In this document: positions 45,887 to 57,034 of the stretch, piece after piece
How the letters are laid out: every line of letters begins with the position of its first letter
Position numbering within the stretch: position 1 is the first letter of the stretch
NCBI GenBank assembly: GCA_000708835.1
Contig: DF236978.1
Coordinates: forward strand, 124,001-188,000
DNA: 64,000 bases
Source: Klebsormidium nitens
Taxonomy: Eukaryota > Streptophyta > Klebsormidiophyceae > Klebsormidiales > Klebsormidiaceae
Reading direction: 5' to 3'
Made by a program: the position numbers and the translations under genes
Notes under the pieces: generated by a model
The model's database searches: none
What the model saw: the letters and a program-made list of their open reading frames with translations, nothing else
What the model was told of the DNA's origin: nothing

Positions 45887-48800
45887 ATGCCTGCGTGCGC
45901 GGCGCGCGTCTCCTCTTTCTCCCTCGCCACCCGCACCGTCCACTTGGCATCCGCACAGTCACAACGCTCATTCATTTCAGACTGCATTCATAGTCTTTGT
46001 AAGTCTCCGTCACCTTCATCCTTCCACCAATCGTTTGTGGGCGCTAAGCGCAGCCCTTTCATGTCATTTGCTGCCGCGAGAGCTCAAGCGGCCATCGACA
46101 TTTCGGCAGCCGAGGAGGGAAAGAGACAGAAGATGACGAAGAAGATCGGGACCCACAACGGCACGTTCCACTGCGATGAGGCGCTCGGTGTCTTCCTCCT
46201 GGAGAGGACGGACAAGTTTGCAAACGGGGAGCTTGTGAGAACGAGAGACGCAAAGGTAAGCATCTGGTAATGGAAGCAATTGGACAAGGTGTGCACTAAT
46301 TGCTGCAAATCTTGGTAATGGTGCTGATTTTGATACACCTGTAGCCCAGAGAAGCCTGGAGAATATAAGCACAAGTTTGGGCTATTAGAAACGGGCTGCA
46401 AATCAAGGCATTGGCGGCGCTGCACATGCACCACCCCTTCATCGAGCGCAGGGCTTGTCTGACATGTGCTGTGATGTCATCGGCACTATGCCTTTCCACA
46501 CGTATGCCCCTGCGGATCCCCAAATGTTGTGAAGTGGGCAGCTCCGAATGACTCTTCTCGCACCAGACGATAGCACCACCTCGTTTCTCACATACTGTGC
46601 ACGAAATCAAGGCGATTCCCTCTCTCAGGTCCTGGACACGTTGGACGTTGTGATTGATGTGGGCGGCACATACGAGCCAGACAAGGATCGGTATGACCAT
46701 CACCAGAAGGGCTTTGACACCGTCTTTGGCCATGGATTTAACACGAAGCTCAGCAGCGCTGGCTTAGTGTACAAGGTGAGCCCAGCTTTAACATAGTGCG
46801 CTTCCTCTTGGCTGCTCTGGTTTGCTTTTAGCTTTCTGAGGTTCTTTCAGCATCTAGCGAGGCATCACTACTCTTCCTTAGAAAGGGACATATTACAGCA
46901 GCGCCTAGCAAGTACAACCCCAATGATGAAGTGGATCTGGACCCCCAGACTGTAGACGTTCTAGTTCGAGACATGAGATATTTCTGCTGAAGTCAGGAAT
47001 GGGGTTTGACCTTCTAAAGTACCGGAAAAATTCTTGCGCCGGGGGCTCATAAGATTACTCCGGTGCTTAGGCTATCTCTCTTTCTACACTTAGGTTGTGA
47101 GCCGGTGGTTGCATTGCCGTGGTTGCAAGTTAGTATGTTCTTCATAGCTATCTCAGACTTCTTGTTTACCTGTTATCAACATCACTCTCGCACCCGTGCA
47201 GCACTACGGCAAGGAGGTCGTAGCAAAGGTGCTGGGTCTTCCGTTGGACCACCCCGACGTGCAGACCGTCTACCTGGCAGTCTACAAAAACTTTCTCGAG
47301 GTGCGTCCTTTCTGCCGCTTCGAAACGTACCCACTTTTCCTTTCCTTCTTCACCACTGTTTTACCTGCGGACAGCTTGTTCGCATTCGATTCCGTGATTC
47401 ACATGATTCTTCTGTGACTCTACGAATGCGTGGAGTGCGCTAGGCCTGGCTCCAAAGGAACACGGTTTCGCTTCCGTGAGAACGTTGTGTCATTCCAGGG
47501 TCAAGATGCCGTCTACGAAATAGGCCTTATTTCACATATGGTGATTGGGCAGTGGTCATTGGAAAAGTTCCGGCAGCGAGCTCTGCAGAACAGAGTAAAG
47601 ACACTCCCCAATATACGAGCAAGGAAGTATGCTCGGCCTGGGCCGGCCGGCATGTTTGGCTTGTAGGTATCGGGCGTCAGCTTTCACCCATCAAAGCTTA
47701 ACGAACGTTTCAGAAGATCCTACTACTTGTCTTTGTACACACGATCTCGATGCCAAAATCGCTGTCTGCCAAGTCATTACGTATTTGTAAACAATCATTT
47801 GATATCTTTGACAGGCGGTCGATGCCATCGACAACGGTGTGAACCAGTACGACGCTAACTCCCCTCCAAAGTACATCAGTAACACGCACCTCGGGGCGCG
47901 GGTCGCGCGGCTGAACCCGAACTGGATGCAGCCGTCTTCAGAAGAGCAAGAAAACGAGTCGTTCAGGAAGGCCTCGAAGCTGGCCGGAGAAGAGGTGAGG
48001 GTTTATGAGGTTTATGCTTGACGAACATCCGTTTGCCGCAAACTCGTCACCACTACTAGTTGCTTAAACGCGACTATTCGATTGACAAGACCACTTGGGA
48101 AGGACCTCTAGTTTGACTGCTGTTATGTCACCAGGTTGCGATGAATAGGAACCCGCTCGAGGGAAGGTCCCAACGTACGGAATCCTTTCCAATTGGACTG
48201 GACCATATCCGGACGCCCTCTTGCGAAGTAAGGAGGCAGTGAAGTACTGTGAGAAGGTCAGGCTCCCGCCGGGCAGCATCGAACTGCTTTTAAACACTTT
48301 TGGACGCTCTGTGGATGATTCTTCATAGAATCGGACGCCCTTTCCCGTACAGTTTTTGGAGTCGGTGAGTTACTTTGGAAAGGTGTGGCTCCCGGCACGG
48401 AGCATCAAACAGCTGTCGGACGCTTTTGGACGCTTTGTGGACGCATTCCGACGGACCCGAACGCCGTCTTTCGTACAGTTTCTAGAGTCCGTAAACTACT
48501 TTTGGAAGGTGTGGCTCCCAGCGCGGAGCATGGTGGAGGCGACGCCGACCCTTTTCAGACACTTTCGGACGCTTTCTGGACGCATTCTGACACTTGCGGA
48601 CGCCCTTTCTTGTACGGTTTCCAGCGGCCTGCAATACACTAGGGAGGTTTGGTTCCCGGCGGGAAGACTTGTGGACGCTTTTTGGACGCTTCCAAAACAA
48701 TCCGGACGTCCTGTCTAGAACATTTGACAACTCGTGACTACTTTGCGAAGGTGTGGCTCCCGGTGCAGAGCATCAAACAGCTGATCTCGGAGACCTTCGG

Positions 48801-49953
48801 ACACTTTGTCGACGCCTTCTGATGGATTTGGACGTCCTTTCTCGTACAGTTTCTAGAGTCCGTGAACTACTTTGGGAATGTGTGGCTCCCGGCGCGGAGC
48901 ATTGTGGAGGCGACGTTGGCGGCGCGGAAAGAGGTGGACTCGAGCGGGGAGATCTTGCAGCTGAAGTCCTTTTGCCCGTGGAAGGAGCACCTGCACGAAC
49001 TAGAGGAGGAACATCAAGTGGAGCCCAAGATCAAATATGTTCTATATGAGGTGAGGGGTTTGATGTCAACGTTTTGCGAAATAACAGCAGCATCGTCCAA
49101 GTTTTGTTCTTTCTTGGATTCGGAGTAGAGGAAGGAACGAAGAAGAGGGCCGCAGAACCGAGACAAACGTTACTTCATCGTCCATGAGGTATTCGTCACC
49201 GGTCGGAAACGAGGTACCTTTTCAACCCTGTTCAAGAAACGCAATGTATGAAAAGGCGCGGTATCGTGGAAATGCCAAAGACACCACGATAGCAATTCCT
49301 CGATGCTGATCAGTGGCACCAAAGTGGAGGCGCCCTAGCAGCTTTCCTGGGAAGCTTTGTGAGCCGGTTTCAGAGCGCTCGGAAATCTCGTTCTTCACCT
49401 GATGTACGCATTCCGAACCTTTCATAGAATCGGAATGTGGTTCCAATCGTTTGGTTACCCAGATCTCACGGACAATCTTCACGTGCGGACATCCGTGACC
49501 TCGGTCAAGCGGTCCTGTGTGCGTGAACGCCTTCCGACGTGGTTGCTGCAGTGGGTTTCGCCGGGCTTTAGTTTGTGCCTTTGTGTGCTTTAACGTCGCA
49601 CAGCCGCGTGCATCACTTTCGGCAATCGACTGGCGCACAACAACACTCGTCGAATTCGCACGGACACCTCCCGCAACAGAGTCCCCGGTCGTTTAACAAG
49701 TCTTTGACACTGTCTGTTGCAGGACGACCGGGCCATGCAGTGGCGCGTCCAGGCGGTGTCACAGGCCCCGGGGTCGTTTGAGAGCCGGAAGCCGCTGCCC
49801 AAGGCGTGGCGGGGCCTCCGGGACGACGACCTGTCGCAGGCGAGCGGAATTCCGGGTGGCGTGTTCGTGCATATGAGCGGATTCATCGGCGGGAACAAGA
49901 CGTACGAGGGCGCGCTTGCTATGGCGCGGAAAGCTCTAACGATGGACTTGTAA
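45887..49953 (+). CDS. MYG1: MYG1 family 3'-5' RNA exonuclease (UPF0160, DHH-like)
   Basis: Six exons: 45887-46255, 46629-46775, 47202-47300, 47815-47994, 48850-49050, 49723-49953, giving 408 residues. An in-frame ATG at 45827 would add 20. The N-terminus (MPACAARVSSFSLATRTVHL) is rich in R, S and A and resembles a mitochondrial presequence. The core shows IGTHNGTFHCDEALGVFLL (metal ligands H89, H96, D98 by count), DVVIDVGGTYEP and DRYDHHQKGF (D146-H147-H148). LSSAGLVYKHYGKEV and the terminal SGIPGGVFVHMSGFIGGNKT are family hallmarks. MYG1 in animals processes RNA in nucleus and mitochondria. The intron before the fifth exon is filled with copies of that exon's 5' edge. The gene is head-to-head with MCM6 and tail-to-tail with the MBOAT gene. 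Confidence 0.94.
48230..48920 (+). repeat. About 120-bp tandem array copying a MYG1 exon 5' edge
   Basis: The exon beginning at 48850 opens with FLESVNYFGNVWLPARSIVE. Copies in the upstream intron lie at about 48234-48294 (weak), 48352-48418, 48475-48545, 48607-48665 (weak) and 48722-48780. Two of them still read VSYFGKVWLPARSI and VNYFWKVWLPARSM and keep a cgtacag acceptor just upstream. Between copies, gga-cgc-ttt variants repeat (ggacgctttttggacgct). Confidence 0.9.
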
Positions 49954-50536
49954 AAAGTATTGATAAATTGAGAGTTTTAATCTAGCAGCACAATTTGGGA
50001 CCAGTACCTGATCGGACGTTGTCATAGGCTCTTTGTTGACTGGAAGCGCAGGCTCGCTCACTCATCTTACTTCCGCGCTAGCCAAGACCCGCCAACGTCA
50101 TGTCCCCTTATGAGTATGTGCATGGATGTCGGACGGTTCCACGGACTACTAGCAGGCTGTAGACATGGTTTCACCATAGCGCTATCCGACCATTGCATGC
50201 AAGAAACTTGGTTATGCACTCCTTCCCGGCGTCGCTCAGCATGCCTGCTGGCATGTGAGCGGGGCCGCGCACTGCAGTGGCACGGGACTGCACTTGCAAG
50301 TCGACTGCAGTACTGAAAATCGTGTTCGATCCGTGGAGTTGTATATCGCAGCTGTTTCTGCGCGTGAAGTAGCCACGTACGTACTAATATACCACACAGC
50401 AGGTTCAGCTAGCTTGCGACTCAGTAATTGGATGGTGCGTCTTGCATCCGAGATCTAGAAAGCTGTTTGGAGGTCATTGCAACCATTGTTTTCCATGATT
50501 TTCGAGGCGCGTTACAAGGTGACTACCTCATCGACT
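49954..50536. other. Convergent intergenic region
   Basis: This lies between the MYG1 and MBOAT stop codons. It presumably holds both polyadenylation sites. Two short frames (50110-50316, 50255-50458) show no domain. Confidence 0.5.
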
Positions 50537-53500
50537 TCATGCGTCCTTCTTTGACTTTTTCCGCAAACCTGCTGTATTAGCTGCCTGCTTTTCTAAGGTC
50601 ACCTCTTTCGCGCGGGCTTCAAGGGGGAATAACCGTCCTAGCAACACGATAATCAACGGCACAAGCATCTGTAGATAGTACAAGGACCCAAAAACGCGCC
50701 AGATGTCTCGGATCGTCAAGACCTGCGCCGCAAAACGAAGCATGGCGTCGTTTGATGTCAAAACAGCATGGTTGGATCCGTAGGCGGATTAATGGCAATT
50801 ACTGTGCTTGTCAAAGGAGCAAACTGGCATTACAAAAGAACCAAATCAGACTATATGGTCTGTTCTGATCATCATTTTCAATCAAGTCAAATATTTTAAC
50901 TTCACCAGAGACGAAAAAGCGCCAAAGATAGCGGGTTATGGAGCAACAAGCTGAAGCTTTCCGAAGGGCACCCACCGAGTCAAAAAAGGCCATCCAATTA
51001 GTGGCATGTGTCAGCTGCGTGTAGGCGCACATGAGCGCGCGCGCGGGCAGGTTCAGCGCGGGATAGCGCTTCACTAATCTGGTCTGGTACTTGTACAAAA
51101 CTGCAGCTAACTAAGAACGTTATCATCTGCGACGTTCCAATCAGAGCATGTAACTAACGAGGAGCTGAGGCTTCCGAAGGCACCCACCGAGACGAAGAAG
51201 GCCATTCGATTCGTGCCATGTGTCAGCTGCGTGTAGGCCCACATCAGCACGCGCGTGGGGAGTTTAAGAGCAGGATAGCGGTCGACAAGTCGGGTTTGGT
51301 ATTTGTACAAAACTGCAGAGTAGAAAGCCGGCCTCTGCGGGAAGTGATTGTCGTCCTAAACCAACTAAACTACTCGCTCAACTAACTGTCACGTCTGTCT
51401 ATCCGCTTGGAAGAGTGCTACGGGTTACGCATAACTACAGCTCTTTGCGAGCAGCCTGCGATTGAAGTTAGAGAGGGAAGCTTAAAAGTTAGATGGCTAC
51501 GTTAGTCGAGTCTGCAACCATATTGCGACAAGTGACTTGCTAACTTTTAAAGCTTTCTCGTCTACCTAAAATCGGCAGGTTGCTTGAAAGAGCTGTAGCA
51601 TCCGGAATGGCGTCCGAAAAATTGTTTGGCCTGATTGTTTGAATCTTCGATTTGGGCTTGGGCTGAGAATGGTAACGAGACTCGTCGGCATGATGCTTCT
51701 GCAACCGATTGTCCTCTAGTAGATACTCACGTGGACTTCTTTGAATCCGGACTTGCGGAGACTGTTCTCCGCTTTCTTTATTCCTGTAGGTGATCAAGTT
51801 ATGCAGTGCCAGGTCCGAGTAAGACAGCGCGTTTTCCAAAAGCAGATCAGAAGGATTGGTGAGCTCACCTCGACCGCTCATGATGATGACGGAACCATTG
51901 AGCCGGAAGAGGGCCTGACCTAGATAAGGACCCTGCATTCAAAATCAAGAAACTGGTAGAGCGTGTGAACTGCATAAATGTGCTACGTCATAAGACTTGC
52001 GCGCAAGGCCTTTTCAGTGCAAGATATTCAAGGGCTGCCGCCTTATAACGGTTTGAAAGATGTGTGGCCGGGACGCATCTGCGCTGCCTGGAGATGACCG
52101 CGCCAGCATGACGTCACACCGGCGTCAGCGAACAGACGCCGAATCCGCGACGGACCAACAAATGCAACGGGCAGCAAAATTTCAGAGCGGAAGTCCGTGG
52201 GCGAACAAATCAGTCTATTCGTTTCCAGGGAGATTAGCAGAGGAACATGCACCAGAGCACCTAAGACTTAACGTATCATAGGCCACGACTGGACAACACT
52301 GACGGGTAAAGGCACGGAAACGACTTTAACAGCTTAGCCTTAAATAAGACCTCGGGTTCCTCGGGAACAGGCTCACTCACGTGCCAGATTGAAGACACCA
52401 TTTGCGTGGCGGCGAGTTGAAGAAACCCGGGCTTTTGCCCGGGGGGAGTCAGCCGCTCGTACACGTCTGTGATTGATGGGCTTTTGTTAGCTGAACAACC
52501 ATAACAAACATCTCGAGGAAAGACGAGAGCAAAAGTGCACCATGACTTTCTTGCTCGAAAAGTGCTTTCAAAAGGTGAACGTTCAACAATGTAGACGAGA
52601 GCGACAAGACAGATGCTCTGACACGGCCCAATGATGCTCAAAGCCCCGGGGAGATTGACACCAGTGCCAGAAAACAGGGCACTCACAGTGTCGCAGCCAA
52701 AGTCCAGTGTGTATGTTCCAGTTGGCCCAGATGGCCGCGGGATGCTTTGCAAGCTCGCTGCCCAACACCCGGACGTTGACCGCCCCCGCCCTGCGTCCAA
52801 ACGTCCGAAGTGTGAACGTGTCTCCTCGACGAATTAAGTATGTTGATAAATCTGTACGAATCTGATGCATCTTTGGCACGGCTTACTGAAGGATTTAGAT
52901 CCTCATTGGACCTGCATCTGACTACGAAAAGTGAGCTTGAAATTGAGTCACTTCGGACAGCCCGTGACGCGGTCCGCCAAATCTCTTCGACAGCTTTTTC
53001 ACGGTTGATGCTTAACTTCGTTCTACTACGGAGTAAGGGGCACACGATTTCCACGGTCATTTTAAGGCACACCAGTCGAGTTCTGCAGCAAAGCCGTTCT
53101 CTGAATGGAAGTTCGGAGGGCGACAGCGGGCGGTTTGGCAGCAGGGAATCTGAGGACAGAGTCTCCGACCAGCACTTACCAGGCGGGCTGTCCAGTGTGC
53201 CACCAAAAGACTCCCTGCCGAGAGGAACAGCAACGTCCGGCAAATCTCAGCCGCAAAGGGAGGGATTGAATGCCGCGCAGCGCCCACTGAAAGGGCTTTC
53301 TGTCGTGCGACCTCAAGAAGCCCTGCCCCATGTGATGTTCAGGGCTGAGTTACGAGGATGGCCCAAACTGATGCTTTACGGGCGAGATACGGCGAAGTTT
53401 CAGCAGGGAATCCAGGCAGAAAGTCGCCGAGCAGCGCTCACCAGGCGGGCTTCCCGTTGTGCCAACCCGAGAAGCCCTGCCCCGAGAGCACCCAGGCCGC

Positions 53501-56354
53501 CTCGAAGCACGACCACATGGCGTAGCACATGAATCGCTGGTGCTCAAACACGAGCAGCTGGTAGCCCAGCCTGTAAAACAAACGAGTGCGGGGTTCCGTG
53601 TTCGAAAGTGTCTGGGGTTTTGGTTCTGGATGTTGGGCGTATAGGCGTGCGGATGGACACTTCGATTAAAGCCCGTGCACATCAGTGGTGTGGGGCGGGC
53701 GACGATACACCGGCAGGCGAAACATATGCCATGTTCACAAGGAGACGTACCTGCAAACAGCGTTCTTTGAAGCTGATGAGGACAGCCAAACACTTGCAGA
53801 TCAAGGGTACATTCTCTAGGTTTGGGTCCTCAAACTGAATCCGTGGGTTCCATGGATCTCATGGTGTGATGGTTCCTGGCTTGAGGGCACCTGAATGTGC
53901 AATAGGGCCATGGCCCGGTTCCCGGAAGACACTCGTGCGAGTCGAGGGTGAGAGGCTTATGTTACAATAGTTTTCGGGCGGGCAAGCGGAGGCGAAGAAG
54001 GTTGCGAGGGCACGAAGGCGGTTATGCAATGGACCGCAATTTCAACCTCTGGCTGTATGTACCTTACGTAATTAAGCGCGAAGGACACGGGCGGTTCTCT
54101 GACAGGATCATGCCTCATGGCGTGTATCCCTTTTGCGAAGAGAAAGACAGAACAAGACTATCAGTGATCTTATAAGGCTCTTGAGCAACGAGGGGAATTG
54201 GGTCGAGTACCACCAAAGAACAAGTTAGGCCCAGGCGACATAAAGGTCACGCCTACTTGAGAGCTGGATTAAACATCCACACTGGACACGCAATCAGCCA
54301 TATGGCAGTCAGACAAAGAGAAACGAGCAAGGCCTCTCACCTCCGCCAAAAGGAGTATGTGTGATTGTACGCGTAGGATTTCAGAAAGGCGACGGGGGCC
54401 AGCCGGGCCGTTTTGAAGGTCAGGTAGCCAAACACGGCGGTGCGTGCCAGCGCGACACTAGCAGCAGGCAGCGGGTTTGGTGTCTTCTCTTTGCGACTCC
54501 ACCGCTGGACGAAGCGGGAAAACGAGGAGGTTCATTTGAGGGATGCCTGGCTGATTGTTGAGCCTCTGGACTTGAAGCTGCAATGACATGCCTCAGTCGA
54601 GATGTTCCCTAACGTTTAGGGTATGGAAAAAAGCGGACTAAGTGCGCCATATGTCAATGGAGACCCCTCCTTGGGGTCAATCTGCCTTGTAGAGCGGCAA
54701 CCGAAGCATCATCATGGAGTTTAACAACCATCTTTTATAACCAGAAACAGGTAAGAGCAGAACTTATTCATCTCAATGCAGAAAACTGAAGCTCACCCCT
54801 TCTGTCTTTGTGTACTGTATGTAGTCCACGTAGTCAACGTGAGGCCCCACTGACATGTACCCTTGACTCACGTAGCCCAGATACTCCAGTATGTTTGGCA
54901 GCGAATTGATCCGAAACAGGGCCTGCGTCTTTGAGAGGCGCTCCTCGGGAAGCAAACCGTCCTGGTAGTTATAGGCGACTGAACCCAGCCGCAAGACTAG
55001 AACCATAAAGTAGCCTGTGAGGCATAGTCGGCCAGTAGTTAGCTCGTAACTCAATAGATGAGGGGCACAAAGAATCAAACGAGAGCAGGCCAGAAAAGAA
55101 ACATGAAAAGGTTGGTGGATGGTCTTAAAAAGCAAGTTGGTCGGCAGGCAAGAGAGGGGTACACCAATCATGGGTTGAAAAGGAGATTCTGTGTTCCAGA
55201 GTACAACATGTAGAGACTCATTTAGGAAAAAAGGTTATGAGGAACCCAGGGAGCCTAACCACAATTGACTGCAGTATATCAGAGGCCGGGTGCTGCTCAA
55301 GGACAGACGAAAACTAGTCACATATGGAGCTCAAGCAAACTGGTCTAGGAAACGAGCAGGTGTATGCTGAAGCCTCTCGAAACTTAGAACTGTGCCATTT
55401 GATATTATAGCAATAAATTTGTAAAACTTCTGCATCACAGCAAGAAATTTCAGCCTCCGATGAGTCCTCTGTTACATCGTTGCATTCACATAAAAGAAAG
55501 TGAAAGTAGATGTAGGTATCAGCCTACCAACAAAGGGGAATGTGCCCATGTACTGCCCGCTGTACAACCAGTGACTGCACACAGATGAAGAGGTGGTCAA
55601 ATGGAGCAGCTTCATTCATTTGACCAGGTCGAAGTCAGCACGCGGATACTGAGGACGACAGAGCTGCTGGTGAACAACCCTCCAAAGCAGCTGGCATGAC
55701 AGGGCCTCTGATTGGTATTTTAACAGTGAAGGACTGGAGAGCAGAAGACAGTTCTTGGACCCACTCTCCTCACAATGATAGCTTATTCCTTTTGGCGCTC
55801 TGAATAACACGGAGAATCTGTGATGAAGTACGGCTTTTTGGAAAATTGCTACTTTATGAAGGGTTCAAAGAAGGAGAGAGCACATGTGAAAAGTGTTGAA
55901 CAGGGGGATTGGCACGCCAGCCTGATAGATTGATACATCAAAGACGCTCGAACCCCAGTCAATTAGTGTCTATATCATCTAGAACACTGAGTGACGTGCA
56001 ATCTGAGTTCCGCATCCGCTTGATTGCATCCGACAGTATGACTTACCACCAGGTCATGTGAGCGAACGCCACCCACGTCACCATCACCCCGCACCACGGC
56101 CGGAAGAGCAGCATGATCGAGTACGATACAGCAATGATGAATGCAAAATGTGGCACTGCCTCAGGATGGAGAAGTCTCAATAAGACTGTCGCGGTCAGAA
56201 AAGAGTACAGGTGGCGGCCGGTGGTGGTTGGGACAAATCTGTGAATAAGCCCCAGGGGAATGCAGGAGAAGAAGCAGGCATACTGTAGAGTCTGCCTTGA
56301 GAGCCCCTGATAGCCGGCGGGAAACCATTGAGAGGCTGCATGTAGCGGTGCCAT
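50537..56354 (-). CDS. MBOAT lysophospholipid acyltransferase (plant LPLAT/LPCAT type)
   Basis: Ten coding exons in transcript order: 56047-56354, 55528-55574, 54797-55014, 54341-54504, 53442-53570, 52687-52790, 52381-52466, 51869-51932, then one of two alternative 125-nt exons (51188-51312 or 50976-51100), then 50537-50722. Either choice gives 476 residues with all phases matching. The protein is a multi-pass membrane enzyme. MBOAT signatures: SYSIMLLFRPWCGVMVTW, SVGPHVDYVDYIQYTKTEG, FEAAWVLSGQGFSGW, WNIHTGLWLRHYVYERL (catalytic-region N314) and ATQMVSSIWHGPYLG with the catalytic histidine H352. It ends KKDA, a KKXX endoplasmic reticulum retrieval signal. The family re-acylates lysophospholipids from acyl-CoA (Lands cycle). 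Substrate preference cannot be told. The ATG chosen leads into the first hydrophobic segment; earlier in-frame codons exist. Confidence 0.92.
50976..51312 (-). repeat. Duplicated whole exon, both copies intact (MBOAT gene)
   Basis: Two 125-nt exons at 51188-51312 and 50976-51100 encode LYKYQTRLVDRYPALKLPTR and LYKYQTRLVKRYPALNLPAR, each continuing for 41 codons. Both have a good acceptor (ctgcag) and the same donor (tcg/gtgggt). Each enters in phase 1 and leaves in phase 0. Using both in one transcript would break the frame, so they can only be used one at a time. Confidence 0.88.
53165..53525 (-). repeat. Copies of an MBOAT exon 3' edge plus donor
   Basis: The exon end at 53442 (coding LSGQGFSGWHNGKPAW) and its donor recur at about 53275-53335 and 53150-53235. 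The shared plus-strand pattern is agcactcaccaggcgggctt or a variant, then a gtgccaccc-like part and gaagccctgcc. The most distant copy keeps ttaccaggcgggct, a usable donor complement. Confidence 0.75.
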
Positions 56355-57034
56355 CGTAGGATGCACAAAGGCGACAGTGCAGAGCTGATGCAGTTTGTAG
56401 GTGCATCTCACAGAAGGCAAGATACAAAGTGAAGGATTGATAAGGTGTGCAATCAAAAGGGGCACTATGTATGGTGCGTTGACCTCTACATAAGCTGGGA
56501 AAGTAAGCTCAATGAGTGCCCTACGAGACGCCTCTCACAAGGCGGAGGAGCAGCAGTGCAAAATTCGTCTCAGCTAGAGTCACCTAGGTCGAGCGCGACT
56601 ATGCTGGATTTATAATGCACTCTCCCTCAGGCTGTGCTCCAGTATCAACGCAGCCAAAACTAGGCTCAAAAGCACTGTGACCGTCACGTGGCGACTTAGA
56701 CGGTCCAGATGGACAGCGATATCTGAGGAGCTTCTTCACACCGTAAATGGACGGGAAGAACTTGAAGGCTGCCGTCACTGATTTTGGCGCGCTTGAACTT
56801 GAACTTGATCAAAAGTTCTGCAGCTTTGCATGTCTTGACCAACCATTCTCGGACTCCCGTCTGGCACAGAGTTCCGCAATGGCGCGACTTGCCAGGTAGG
56901 ACGTAGGCTTTGTTGGTTGCCACCTGGGGGCTGGAAAGGGGACAGTTCGGCATGTGAAGAAGTGAGTATCGTCGAAGGGACTCTGCAAATAGTTCGCTGG
57001 CTTGACGAGGGACCCGGTTTCAGACCTTTTCCAG
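56355..57034. other. Divergent intergenic region (MBOAT / FHA gene)
   Basis: This lies between the two start codons of a head-to-head pair. The minus frame at 56809-57297 (162 codons) overlaps the FHA first exon antisense and has no domain. No clear extra first exon for either gene was found. Confidence 0.5.
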
